From assembly GCA_949293595.1 (NCBI GenBank), contig CASFDW010000002.1, positions 186,001-250,000 of the forward strand: 64,000 bases of DNA, in the 5' to 3' direction. Of the stretch, positions 52,587-61,824 are shown piece after piece. The notes under the pieces were generated by a model. It was not told the DNA's origin. It was given only the letters and a program-made list of their open reading frames with translations, and did no database searches. Position numbers and translations under genes: made by a program. The DNA comes from an uncultured Spirochaetales bacterium. GTDB lineage: Bacteria > Spirochaetota > Spirochaetia > Sphaerochaetales > Sphaerochaetaceae. Position 1 is the stretch's first letter, and the number at the start of each line of letters is the position of its first letter.

Positions 52587-53642
52587 TCATATGAAGGAAA
52601 TGGCGGCATCTATCGCGTTGACCAGGCTTGTCTCGCTGCTCACACCCTTTCCCGCCAAAGCGAAGCCGGTGCCATGGTCGACGCTCGTCCTTATTATCGG
52701 CAGACCAAGGGTGACATTCACACCGCTGACCGATTTCCAGGCCCTGGCATCCCTGTCATATACAAACCCCACCGTCTTCAAAGGTATGTGTCCCTGGTCG
52801 TGGTACATCGCGACAACGGCATCATATAATCCGCCAAGGGCCTCGCTGAAGACCGAATCGGGAGGAAGTGGCCCGACTGCGTCAATCCCGGCCTGCCGGG
52901 CATCTTCCACAGCCGGGATTATCTCATCGATCTCCTCCATGCCGAACAAGCCATGCTCGCCTGCGTGCGGATTCAGCCCGGCAACGGCGATACGGGGCCG
53001 GGGGATCCCCATCCGCCGCAATGCATCGTCGACAAGACCGATGACGTCCCTGACCCGGTCCTTCTTCACCCTGGAGCAGGCCTCCCTCAACGAACAGTGT
53101 GTCGAGACATGTCCGATTCTCAAGCCCTCGTGCATCAGCATCATGCAATAATTGCGGGTACCCGTATAGCATGCATATATCTCGGTATGCCCGTCGAAAT
53201 GGGTCTTTCCGTCCGAATATCTTCCGTCTGTCTCCAGCAAGGCCTTGTTCATGGCCTCCTTGTTCAAAGCATTCGTCACGGTGGCATCAACCTTCCCGTC
53301 CATGGCAAGGGCTATCGTCCGCTTGACGGACAAAAAAGCGGCCAGACCGGAAAGGGTGTCGACACATCCGATGCGGAGCTTTGAAATATCATCGAAAATA
53401 TCCAGGTCGAGGACATCCATGGTACCTTTCTCGAAAAGAGCGTCCTCGACACGGCTGATCCCGTGCAGCCGCACAGCCGGCATGCCGGGAAATTTGGACG
53501 CATTCTCAAGCACACGCAGGTCGCCGACGAAAACAAGTCCCGCCTTTCCATAGAAACCTCCGTTCACGAAGGCCTTTATGCAGAGCTCGGGACCGTTTCC
53601 GCTCGGATCGCCCATGGTGACGGCAATGACAGGCATCCTCAT
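52587..53642 (-). CDS. PdxA2-like 4-phospho-sugar-acid dehydrogenase
   Basis: A 351-residue PdxA-family enzyme with VTMGDPSGNGPEL at the start and metal-binding His in HFDGHTEIY, HVSTHC and YHDQGHIPLK. Beside a DUF1537 kinase it is more likely PdxA2, which oxidises a 4-phospho four-carbon acid sugar and decarboxylates it, than the vitamin B6 enzyme. ATG 53642 overlaps the aldolase stop (ATGA) and has GAGGGGG upstream. It is the last gene of an eight-gene operon. Confidence 0.85.
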   Translation of the reverse strand: MRMPVIAVTMGDPSGNGPELCIKAFVNGGFYGKAGLVFVGDLRVLENASKFPGMPAVRLHGISRVEDALFEKGTMDVLDLDIFDDISKLRIGCVDTLSGLAAFLSVKRTIALAMDGKVDATVTNALNKEAMNKALLETDGRYSDGKTHFDGHTEIYACYTGTRNYCMMLMHEGLRIGHVSTHCSLREACSRVKKDRVRDVIGLVDDALRRMGIPRPRIAVAGLNPHAGEHGLFGMEEIDEIIPAVEDARQAGIDAVGPLPPDSVFSEALGGLYDAVVAMYHDQGHIPLKTVGFVYDRDARAWKSVSGVNVTLGLPIIRTSVDHGTGFALAGKGVSSETSLVNAIDAAISFI

Positions 53643-54544
53643 GACAGCCCCCTCTTTCCGTCCTCGGCAAGACATGCGGCTATCGCCGAGACCGCATTCT
53701 CGTCCAGAAGATTGAACGGAGCCCTGCATTCGCCGACATCATAGCCCAGAAGCTGCACCGCCTTCTTCACGATCGTGTTCGGATTTCCGAGCCTGAACAA
53801 CGCCCTGAAATCGGACAGGCTTTCATTCACCGCGATGGCTTCACCTATCCTTCCCTCCTTGAACAGGTCGTATATGGAGGCCAACGTCCTCGGATAGACG
53901 TTCGCGCATCCTGCTATGCCGCCGGTCCCTCCGGCCAGAAGCGTCCATACGATCAGTCTGTCGTTGCCCGACAATACGGCAAACCCAGGATCGGCCTTTG
54001 CCGTTTCCCTTATGTAGGAAAGTATGTTGGTGAAATCTCCGCTGGAATCCTTGGCTCCGACGATATTGTCTATCGATGCAAGGCGGCCCAATGTTTCAGG
54101 ACTTACAAAATTCCCGGTGCGTGCAGGGATGTTATACACGATCAGCGGTACGTCGGCCGCCGCGGCAACAGCAGCATAATATGTATAAAGCTCGTTCTGG
54201 CTGGCCTTTGCAAAGCCCGGGGTGATCACCGAAATGAAATCAGCCCCGAGCCTGGCCGCCATGCGGCTTGTCGCCACAGCCTCCTGCGTGGATATCGAAC
54301 CGGTTCCGGCAAATACTGGAACACGTCCATCGACGGCATCGATTATTGCGGAGAGAACCATCTCCTTCTCCTTGTAGGAGAGTATGTATCCCTCTCCGTT
54401 GGTACCGAAGGCGAAAATCCCGTCCACTCCGTTTCCTATCATCCGCTCGACCTGGCTTTCTATCATGGAAACGGCCACATTCCCCTCCCCGTCCATGGGT
54501 GTCACGAGGGGAACGATTATCCCTTCCGGTCTCTTGAAGCTCAT
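53639..54544 (-). CDS. DapA/NAL family class I aldolase
   Basis: A 301-residue dihydrodipicolinate synthase-fold enzyme with YNIPARTG (Tyr near 137) and the Schiff-base Lys in GAKDSSGD (near 162). GTNGEGY replaces the DapA consensus at residue 47, as in sugar-acid and N-acetylneuraminate lyases. It probably makes or cleaves a 2-keto-3-deoxy sugar acid to pyruvate. Overlaps the dehydrogenase and PdxA2 genes by 4 bases each. Confidence 0.87.
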   Translation of the reverse strand: MSFKRPEGIIVPLVTPMDGEGNVAVSMIESQVERMIGNGVDGIFAFGTNGEGYILSYKEKEMVLSAIIDAVDGRVPVFAGTGSISTQEAVATSRMAARLGADFISVITPGFAKASQNELYTYYAAVAAAADVPLIVYNIPARTGNFVSPETLGRLASIDNIVGAKDSSGDFTNILSYIRETAKADPGFAVLSGNDRLIVWTLLAGGTGGIAGCANVYPRTLASIYDLFKEGRIGEAIAVNESLSDFRALFRLGNPNTIVKKAVQLLGYDVGECRAPFNLLDENAVSAIAACLAEDGKRGLS

Positions 54545-55689
54545 AGCGCCTCCCTGTAGATTCCAACCGCTTCTTCAAGACACATGGGTCTCGGGTTGTT
54601 CATCATCAGCCGTTTGACATCCAACCCATCCTTGGCCAACGAAGGAAGATCCTCTTCGGTTATGCCGAAAGAGGACAACCCCGGGATGTCAAGGGCTTTC
54701 ACCATCTGTTCCAGCCGTTCCAAAACCAATCCGGCTTTCTCTTTCCTTGGAATGTCCGATCTGCCGAACAGGACATCATGGATGATTTCAAGTCTGTCCT
54801 GACAGGCTTCCGCATTGAATCTCATGACAGGAACCAGCAGCATTGCGTTGCTCACACCATGCGCGATATGGTATCTTCCTCCCAACGGATAGCTCAAGGC
54901 ATGCACCGCAGTCGTCCCACTGGATGAGATTGCAACACCCGCATAGAATGCAGCGATCTGCATGCGCTGCCTGCATTCGTCATCCCCATTCCCGTCAACA
55001 GCTTTTTCTATGGAAGAGAATATGAGCTCCAGCGCCTTGAGCGCAAACAGGTCCGAGAAGGGGTTTGCCTTCGTACCCGTGAAGCACTCGATCGCATGGC
55101 ACAGCGCATCCAGTCCCGTGGATGCAACGATTTTGGAAGGAAGGCTCCTGATCATTTCCGGATCGAGAATCACATAATCCGGAATCAGCCCATCGTTAAC
55201 AATGCCGACCTTCATGTTCTGTTCGGGTACGAACACGATGGAATTACAGGTCGCCTCGCTGCCTGTCCCGCAAGTTGTCGGGATCAACAGGGTCCTGATA
55301 TGCTTTTCCGCACGGGCCGGAGCAACAAGCAGATCGGCCGTGGAGCACTCCCCGTCAAGCAGGCCGGCCAGCTTTGCCATGTCCATGACGCTTCCACCGC
55401 CAAGGGCGACGATGAAATCGGCACCGCACCCGGCAATCCTTGCATACAGACGATCGGCGACATGGTAATCAGGCTCTGCAGGAATATCGTCGATCAGGAC
55501 AAACCGGAAGCCGGCTTCGGCAATCCTGTCGGCTACCAAGGAAGGAAGACCGGCAGCCCCGATTCCCTTGTCTGTGAGCAGGGCGACAAGAGACGGCCCG
55601 TTTTTTTTGAGCACCGCTTCCAGATTATCGAGTGCGTTCTTCCCGGAAAAAACATTCCCAGGCATCTTCAACAAATATTTTTCAAGCAT
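54541..55689 (-). CDS. Iron-containing alcohol dehydrogenase
   Basis: A 382-residue group III alcohol dehydrogenase. GGGSVMDMAK (NAD loop, near 97), PTTCGTGSE, and metal ligands in GLDALCHAIECF and HGVSNAM are all visible. It probably interconverts an aldehyde and alcohol formed from the aldolase product. AAGGAG before ATG 55689 sets the start; the open frame continues to 55740. Confidence 0.9.
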   Translation of the reverse strand: MLEKYLLKMPGNVFSGKNALDNLEAVLKKNGPSLVALLTDKGIGAAGLPSLVADRIAEAGFRFVLIDDIPAEPDYHVADRLYARIAGCGADFIVALGGGSVMDMAKLAGLLDGECSTADLLVAPARAEKHIRTLLIPTTCGTGSEATCNSIVFVPEQNMKVGIVNDGLIPDYVILDPEMIRSLPSKIVASTGLDALCHAIECFTGTKANPFSDLFALKALELIFSSIEKAVDGNGDDECRQRMQIAAFYAGVAISSSGTTAVHALSYPLGGRYHIAHGVSNAMLLVPVMRFNAEACQDRLEIIHDVLFGRSDIPRKEKAGLVLERLEQMVKALDIPGLSSFGITEEDLPSLAKDGLDVKRLMMNNPRPMCLEEAVGIYREAL

Positions 55690-55699
55690 GGAAGACTCC

Positions 55700-56872
55700 T
55701 TAATAATGGCGGAAGGTGGAGGCATCCCCCCTGATTCCAAGGTATTTCTTTCCTCCCCTTATCCAGTCCTCGTCGATGATGACGAATTTTATGTTCCTGC
55801 GGGTGAACGCACTGTATGCCACATAAATCTTCCCGGAGGAGGACTGCATCATGACAGGGTATTCGTAACGCATGTTGTTTATATCGTTGTATCTGCCACA
55901 AAAGCCTTCGCCATGCTCTATTATGCGCCGGTAGTTCCAGGTAACTCCTTCGTCCTCGCTGAGCGCTACCTCGACCGGACACCGTTGGAAAGGCCAGCAG
56001 GTCTTGGAAGCATCGTCCCCATACCCCACAGGATTGCATACCATCGCCACCGCACCGGAGGAAAGCCTGATTGCAGAAATGCTCGAATTGTTGTTTGCCA
56101 GCTCGGTCTTTTCCGGAACGGACCAGGTCTCACCATAGTCCAGGCTCATGCTCCTGTAAACATAATCCGCACTGCGGGATCTCATCAGAGCCAGGATCCT
56201 TCCTCCTCCCAGTTCCACAAGATTCGCATGCACCTTGCCCCTGGAGTCAGGAATTCCGACCTCCCTCCATGACAATCCGCCGTCATCGGAGATATGGACC
56301 ACCGACACATCGCTTCCATTTCTGGACTCGTCATCGAAGCAATACCAGTTTCCGAACAGATACCTTCCGTTGGAAAGGACCTGTATCTTCTGCCTGCAGA
56401 AAGAACCGGGATGTGAGAACATTGTCTCGGTATCCGACCATGTCCGGCCGTTGTCAAAGCTTCTTCTGCGCCTGATCTCGGCCGTATACTGGTAATTGAA
56501 GAAAGGCTTGTCATCCTTTGTCTTGGCCTTCTGCGCAGTATAGACAAGCCATATCTCGTTTTCAGATTTCTGGAAAAGCGAAGGATTCTGCTCGCTCCTG
56601 GTATCATCGTCGGAAACCTTTACGGGATCCGTCCATCTGCTGCTGTCCTTGTCCAGTCTGGACAGGACTATGCTGATATCGCTGTTCCCCTCGTCGCTCC
56701 CTGCAAACCATACCGCAAGAATATCACCGCAGGGTGTTTCCAGCAGGTCGGCGGCGTGGCACGACTCGAACGGAGCATTCGGGATCAGGGACGAAACCGT
56801 ACCCAGACGGACATCCTCATACAACCTTCCATCCGGAAGCATCTGTTGCAGGACCACCATGTCTTTTTTCAT
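55700..56872 (-). CDS. Sialidase-fold (BNR repeat) protein
   Basis: A 390-residue six-bladed propeller protein. Asp-boxes appear at SFDNGRTW, SDDGGLSW, SLDYGETW and SEDEGVTW. The fold matches sialidases and related exo-glycosidases, but I do not see the full Arg triad with confidence. No signal peptide: cytoplasmic, so it probably acts on an imported molecule. SD AAGGAG before ATG. It is the fifth gene of the acid-sugar operon. Confidence 0.75.
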   Translation of the reverse strand: MKKDMVVLQQMLPDGRLYEDVRLGTVSSLIPNAPFESCHAADLLETPCGDILAVWFAGSDEGNSDISIVLSRLDKDSSRWTDPVKVSDDDTRSEQNPSLFQKSENEIWLVYTAQKAKTKDDKPFFNYQYTAEIRRRRSFDNGRTWSDTETMFSHPGSFCRQKIQVLSNGRYLFGNWYCFDDESRNGSDVSVVHISDDGGLSWREVGIPDSRGKVHANLVELGGGRILALMRSRSADYVYRSMSLDYGETWSVPEKTELANNNSSISAIRLSSGAVAMVCNPVGYGDDASKTCWPFQRCPVEVALSEDEGVTWNYRRIIEHGEGFCGRYNDINNMRYEYPVMMQSSSGKIYVAYSAFTRRNIKFVIIDEDWIRGGKKYLGIRGDASTFRHY

Positions 56873-56888
56873 TTCCTTCTCTCCTTTT

Positions 56889-57767
56889 TCAACCTTTTAT
56901 CGACCCTATGAGGATCCCGTTCCTGAAGTACTTCTGCACAAACGGATAGACGAGTATGATGGGCAGCATCGCCAACACAATTGCAGCGGACTTCATGTTT
57001 TCCTGATTGAGCCAGACACCGTTGACGATGTTGTTCGAGAACGGCACCTCGGCCGCACCGACGATGACATTCGCAAGCACCTGCTGGATTGTTTTCAGAT
57101 TCTTATCATGCAGGAACATCTGTGGAAGCAGGTACTGGTTCCAGATGGACACGGCATTGAACAACGCGATCGTTGCAATTATCGGCTTCGTGACGGGGAC
57201 AAAGATGCGCGACACTATCTTGAAATCATCGGCCCCGTCGACGATCGCGGCCTCCTCCAGCTCCCTGGGGACGCCGGAAAGATATGCCCTGGTGATTATG
57301 AGGAACTGTGTGTTTATCGCCCCGGGGATGATCATGACCCATATATTGTCGATGAAGCCGAGGGAACTGTAGGCTATGTATTGGGGAATGATGCCTGCCT
57401 CAAACACCCAGGTGATGACGAACAACGTCATGATCCCGTATCTGAACCTCACTCTGGGACGAGTGAGGACATAAGCCGTAAGATATGTGAACACGACCGC
57501 AATGATCGTGCCGAAGAACGTGTAGATCACGCTGTTTCTGAATCCGAGTCCTATATAGAACCGAGGATTTGACACGACTTCCTTGTATGTCTCAATGTTT
57601 ATTCCCTTGGGAAAGAACGTGACATCCCCCCTTGTCAGATACATGCCGTCGCTGATGGACTGGAAAAACACATAGAAGAAAGGAAAGATGCATATCAGGG
57701 CGACAATGGAAAGTATGAGTGTGTTTATTATGTCGAAGGGTAATGTCCTCAGATGTTTCGATTTCAT
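56889..57767 (-). CDS. Sugar ABC transporter permease (LplC type)
   Basis: A 292-residue permease with six membrane segments and EAA loop LEEAAIVDGADDFKIVSRIFVPVTKP near residue 185. A GGTGGTGG precedes ATG 57767. The open frame continues to 58082, but that part overlaps the LplB gene and is not protein-like. Confidence 0.88.
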   Translation of the reverse strand: MKSKHLRTLPFDIINTLILSIVALICIFPFFYVFFQSISDGMYLTRGDVTFFPKGINIETYKEVVSNPRFYIGLGFRNSVIYTFFGTIIAVVFTYLTAYVLTRPRVRFRYGIMTLFVITWVFEAGIIPQYIAYSSLGFIDNIWVMIIPGAINTQFLIITRAYLSGVPRELEEAAIVDGADDFKIVSRIFVPVTKPIIATIALFNAVSIWNQYLLPQMFLHDKNLKTIQQVLANVIVGAAEVPFSNNIVNGVWLNQENMKSAAIVLAMLPIILVYPFVQKYFRNGILIGSIKG

Positions 57768-57778
57768 TCCACCACCTC

Positions 57779-58753
57779 TCAGAATAGTCTGGTTTCCGCG
57801 TATTTGTCCGCGAGCTTGTTTGCAATTATCACAAGGATGAAAGCTATCAGGGATTTGAAAATGTTTACGGCCGTACCATAGCTGTAATCCGGGAAAACCG
57901 ATTGGAAAGCTATACGGTAGACGTAAGACTGGATGACATCGGATGTTGCTGCGTTGCTCGGATTGTACATGAGCAGGATCCTGTCCGTGTCCACGGTGAA
58001 GATGTTGCCGATGCTGATGATGAGCATCGTGATGACCGACGTGGAGATTCCCGGAAGGGTGACGTGCCAGATCTTTCCCCATCGGCCACAGCCGTCCACC
58101 TCCGCGGCCTCATACAATTCAAAATTGATCGCCGATATTGCCGCGATGTATATCACCGCATTATAACCCATAGTCTGCCAAATCTGCAGAAAGATATAGA
58201 TCGGCCTGAACCATTCCGGCTTGGCCATGAAATTCACGCTTTTTCCTCCCAGACGCGTGATGATCATGTTCACGATTCCGTTCGATGGGCTGAGAATCGT
58301 ATACATTATGGACACCATGACCGCAGAGGAAATGAAGTATGACAAGAAACTGATGCTCTGTATGCTCCGCTTTATGCCAGGGAATCTCACCTCGTTCAAG
58401 AAAATGGAAAAGATGACGGGAAAAGGGAAAACGCATACGACCGACAGTATGGCAAGAACCACGGTATTCTTCACCAGCGTGAGCATATATGGATCCGAAA
58501 GCATCCTGCGGAAATTATCCAGCCCGACCCACTCGCTCCCCTTTATCCCAAGGAATGCGGAATAATCCTGGAAAGCAATGACCATGCCGCCCACGGGAAA
58601 GATCTTGAACAATACCAAACTCAGCACTCCCGGTATCAACATGACATACAACCGCCAGTTCAGAACAAGATCCCTGCCTACCCTTTTTCCCAAAGGCTCC
58701 CTGATTAAAGTATTTTTTTCCATCTGCCGTACACTTGTACTCCGTTTGATCAT
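57779..58753 (-). CDS. Sugar ABC transporter permease (LplB type)
   Basis: A 324-residue permease with six membrane segments and EAA loop YEAAEVDGCGRWGKIWHVTLPG near residue 224. GAGGTGG before ATG 58753 is the ribosome site. It follows the binding protein after a hairpin at 58773-58798. Confidence 0.88.
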   Translation of the reverse strand: MIKRSTSVRQMEKNTLIREPLGKRVGRDLVLNWRLYVMLIPGVLSLVLFKIFPVGGMVIAFQDYSAFLGIKGSEWVGLDNFRRMLSDPYMLTLVKNTVVLAILSVVCVFPFPVIFSIFLNEVRFPGIKRSIQSISFLSYFISSAVMVSIMYTILSPSNGIVNMIITRLGGKSVNFMAKPEWFRPIYIFLQIWQTMGYNAVIYIAAISAINFELYEAAEVDGCGRWGKIWHVTLPGISTSVITMLIISIGNIFTVDTDRILLMYNPSNAATSDVIQSYVYRIAFQSVFPDYSYGTAVNIFKSLIAFILVIIANKLADKYAETRLF

Positions 58754-58772
58754 GTCGTACCACCTCACATGA

Positions 58773-58798
58773 TGCCGGAGGATGAAAAACCTCCGGCA
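58773..58798 (-). other. Intercistronic hairpin after the binding-protein gene
   Basis: A 9-bp stem (58773-58781 with 58790-58798) with an 8-nt loop and no U run. Confidence 0.6.
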
Positions 58799-58813
58799 CC
58801 GACCATCATGATA

Positions 58814-60427
58814 TCAAAGGCCTCTTGTCCGTCTGTATGCATTGCATTGAATCTCTTCAATCTGCGAAAGACCGAGACCATCCATCTTCTCGATGAAGCT
58901 CTGCCAATTCTCCGCATTGAGCTCCTTGTTCCCGACGATGAAGCTGGTGATTTCGGATACCTCGTTGTTGAACACCGAGGCAACCAGCGTCGTCAGTGTC
59001 CTGTCCTCGTCGGCCGTATAGATAACCACAGGAGGTCTGAGCATGTTCTCTTCCTTGACAACCCGTCCAGCGGCCTCGGCTATGAGCGGAGTGTTCCATG
59101 CGTAGAAAGCATCAAGGTCGACCGGTTTGGTAACGGTAAGCCTGTCGGACAGGAACGACCATTTCTTTTCTCCTGCGGGCTTTGTCTCCTCGGTCGTATA
59201 ATCAACGATGAACGACCTGGATCCATCCTCGTTCGTTTTGAAGCTTTCACCCTCGACACCCCAGTTGGCGAGTATCATGCCTTCTTCCGAATAGAAATAA
59301 TCCATGAACTCGCAAATGGTCCTGATGGTTTCCTCGTCACAATTGGCATTGACGGCAATGGCATAATTGCTGGACAGATAGCTGCCGCTGGGAACCCTTA
59401 TTATATCGCCATCCTCGGTCTCGAAAACATCAAGTACCCGCATGTCGAAATCGGGATCGAATTCGGGACCTCCGTTGCTCATGAACCATTCCGCCCTGTT
59501 GTAGAAATCATAGAAAAGGGAGGCATTGCCCTGCAGGAGCTGTCCTTCCCAGTCTCCTTCGGTGTTCGTGCCTTCAACATAACTCGGGTTGACAAGACCC
59601 TCGTCATACCAGAGCTTCATGGTCTCAACCCACTTGTATGCATTCTCGTCCTTGATGTTGAAAACCTCTTCCTTTCCATAATAGATTCCCTGGGAGGAAT
59701 CTTCATTTATGTATGCATTCGCATTGAACAGGTAGAAGTACCTCATGAAGCTGTCTCTTCCGCTGAGCGGATAATAGTTCGGATTATCCTTTCCAAAGTA
59801 GGCTTTCAATGTCCTCATGGCATTGGTCAGATCATCCACGGTCCTTACAGAGGCGGGATCTATTCCGGCTTCCTTGAAATGATCGGCCCTGTAGCCCCAG
59901 AAATAAAGCATGACAGGATTTTCACGCACGAATGCGAAGATCCTTCCCTTCTCATCCGACACATACGCCTTGTACTCCGGATTCGAATCAATGTATGCCT
60001 GGATATGCGGCGCATATTCCGCTATATACGGGGCCAGATCCACGAACGCCCCCTGCGAACCGTAAACCTTCGCCTGAGTCAGCCTGATCATCGTGGCGTC
60101 AGGAAGCGTTTTTGATGCCAGCCTCTGGTCAACCTCGGTATACGTATCCTCGATTTCCTGCGGGCCATCGATGTAGTTCACATGGATGCCGGTCCTCTCC
60201 TCCGCCACGTCATACCACTTCAATTCTTTTATCCAATCATGGAACTGGCTCCGGATGAACATATCATATGAACGGACACCATTCTCCACCTCCGTCTGGA
60301 CGGTTGAAGCCGTACCCTCCGTTTTCGTCTCTGATGAAACAGAGGTGCCATCCTTGCTTCCGCACGATGCGAACAGACAAAGCAGGAGAGCAATCAAGAC
60401 CGAAATAAGGATTTTTTCTTTTTTCAT
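58814..60427 (-). CDS. LplA-type sugar-binding lipoprotein
   Basis: A 537-residue binding lipoprotein with lipobox LFASC, Cys 22. The first 45 mature residues are Ser/Thr/Glu rich. It is the size of LplA/aldouronate-type binding proteins, which bind larger oligosaccharides. AAGGAGG precedes ATG and the start overlaps the kinase stop by 4 bases. The ligand should be the substrate of the operon. Confidence 0.9.
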   Translation of the reverse strand: MKKEKILISVLIALLLCLFASCGSKDGTSVSSETKTEGTASTVQTEVENGVRSYDMFIRSQFHDWIKELKWYDVAEERTGIHVNYIDGPQEIEDTYTEVDQRLASKTLPDATMIRLTQAKVYGSQGAFVDLAPYIAEYAPHIQAYIDSNPEYKAYVSDEKGRIFAFVRENPVMLYFWGYRADHFKEAGIDPASVRTVDDLTNAMRTLKAYFGKDNPNYYPLSGRDSFMRYFYLFNANAYINEDSSQGIYYGKEEVFNIKDENAYKWVETMKLWYDEGLVNPSYVEGTNTEGDWEGQLLQGNASLFYDFYNRAEWFMSNGGPEFDPDFDMRVLDVFETEDGDIIRVPSGSYLSSNYAIAVNANCDEETIRTICEFMDYFYSEEGMILANWGVEGESFKTNEDGSRSFIVDYTTEETKPAGEKKWSFLSDRLTVTKPVDLDAFYAWNTPLIAEAAGRVVKEENMLRPPVVIYTADEDRTLTTLVASVFNNEVSEITSFIVGNKELNAENWQSFIEKMDGLGLSQIEEIQCNAYRRTRGL

Positions 60428-61683
60428 ACCATATCCTCCTTGTTTATTTTTCTTTCATTCAGAAGCTCTGCAATCAACTCCACCGATCCAAAACCTCCGG
60501 ATTTAGACATCAGGGTCATCAGTTTTCCTCCATGATGCAGATACGAAAGGACAACGCCCTTGCGGATCTCGCATACAGGTTCCATCTCCAGCTTCCCAAA
60601 GTTCTTCAGAAAACAGAGCAGGGTGTCTCCACCGATGACGAATACGGAATAATCGACCTTGTCCAAGCATTCGAAGGCGAGACGGCCCAAACCCTGGGCA
60701 ACCTTTTCTGCCGTTGCGAACCCATCCGAATTGATTGTTTTGGACGAGGCCAGCGTATCAATTACAAGCACATTGCCTTTTTTCATTTCCCCGCAGATCG
60801 TCCCGACGATACCCTGGCCGCGGACAGACGAGATGAAATCCGGATCGAGCAGTTCCCGTTCCTCCAGCCTGATACGCGGATAACCATGCGAGGAGAGGTA
60901 GTCAAGCTGGTTCTTGGAAACTTTGTTCACGCTTCCGCAAAGGACAAGCATGGGAGAGCAACCGATGTCGGCCGCCTTATATGTCTTGTGATACAATTTC
61001 CTCGCTACCGCATCTGCAAAACCGGCACAACCGCAGAAAATGTGGATGCCGGAACCAAGCAGGACACCGGCCGTCTCAAGGAGATCCTCCTTGGTTTTGC
61101 CATCGTAGATTATCACCTCACCCTCCCCTTCGGATGGTATGTGGGAGGAGGAAGCCGAAAGCTTCACGGACAATTGCGAACGGGAGAACACATCGCTGGT
61201 ATTCGAACTTGCTATCTTCTGAAACGGATCATCCGCCAATGGTGTTCCCGCAAGCGGCACACCTGCGACATACATTATCCCGTCCTCAACAGTACGCTTC
61301 ATTTCCGGATATGCCGGAACATATGGAATGAACGGAACGCCCGCGGCATCCTTCAACGCAGCTACCTCAACGGCGATGTTGCCACGCAGCACGGAATCGG
61401 TCTTCTTATAGATATACTCAATTCCATGCGAGACCAGGAAGGAAACAATGTCATGGACAACCCTGTAGGCCTCCTTTTCCATGCTATGCCGTGTCGATGT
61501 GTTGATGCTCAAGACATCAAAACCGGCATTGATGTACGCCGACAGGTCATCGGACATGGATGCATTGATCACTATGGTCTTCGCACCACGCTCCGAAAAC
61601 TTGATGGAGGTGTCCAACGCCCCGGTCAGATCATCGGCAATGATGACAAGGGTCGGAGTGTTTTGTTTAATTTTTAAACACAT
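60424..61683 (-). CDS. DUF1537 four-carbon acid sugar kinase (OtnK/DtnK-like)
   Basis: A 419-residue DUF1537 kinase. IIADDLTGALDT near 14 and KKTDSVLRGN near 93 in the N-terminal domain bind the sugar acid; GGDTL near 363 and MSKSGGFG near 398 bind ATP. The family phosphorylates D-threonate, D-erythronate or L-threonate; the exact one cannot be told. It is the first gene of the operon and precedes the transporter. GGAGGTGA lies 12 bases upstream. Confidence 0.88.
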   Translation of the reverse strand: MCLKIKQNTPTLVIIADDLTGALDTSIKFSERGAKTIVINASMSDDLSAYINAGFDVLSINTSTRHSMEKEAYRVVHDIVSFLVSHGIEYIYKKTDSVLRGNIAVEVAALKDAAGVPFIPYVPAYPEMKRTVEDGIMYVAGVPLAGTPLADDPFQKIASSNTSDVFSRSQLSVKLSASSSHIPSEGEGEVIIYDGKTKEDLLETAGVLLGSGIHIFCGCAGFADAVARKLYHKTYKAADIGCSPMLVLCGSVNKVSKNQLDYLSSHGYPRIRLEERELLDPDFISSVRGQGIVGTICGEMKKGNVLVIDTLASSKTINSDGFATAEKVAQGLGRLAFECLDKVDYSVFVIGGDTLLCFLKNFGKLEMEPVCEIRKGVVLSYLHHGGKLMTLMSKSGGFGSVELIAELLNERKINKEDMV

Positions 61684-61726
61684 GATACTTATTCACCTCC
61701 CGTTCAATGATTAACGTACCATTTGG

Positions 61727-61746
61727 AAATATTATCTTCAATATTT
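61727..61746. promoter_or_regulatory. Inverted repeat between the kinase and regulator genes
   Basis: AAATATT (61727-61733) and AATATTT (61740-61746), 6 bases apart, in the divergent control region. Possible regulator site. Confidence 0.4.
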
Positions 61747-61789
61747 TTTTTCATAAATTTTTTATATGTTTTATTTTTAAACACTTTTC

Positions 61790-61817
61790 TTGCTTTTTAC
61801 GCTCAATACGCTATAAT
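61790..61817 (+). promoter_or_regulatory. Promoter of the PrpR-like regulator (leaderless)
   Basis: TTGCTT (61790-61795), 16 bases, TATAAT (61812-61817). Only 7 bases separate the -10 from ATG 61825. Confidence 0.75.
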
Positions 61818-61824
61818 TCAGAAC

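Noticed and set aside
57768..58082. N-terminal extension of the LplC permease frame
   Set aside because: It lies within the LplB gene and has no membrane character.
58769..60115. 448-residue plus-strand ORF
   Set aside because: Antisense shadow of the LplA-type binding-protein gene, which has a lipobox and ribosome site.
60532..61677. 381-residue plus-strand ORF
   Set aside because: Antisense shadow of the DUF1537 kinase, whose motifs are clear.
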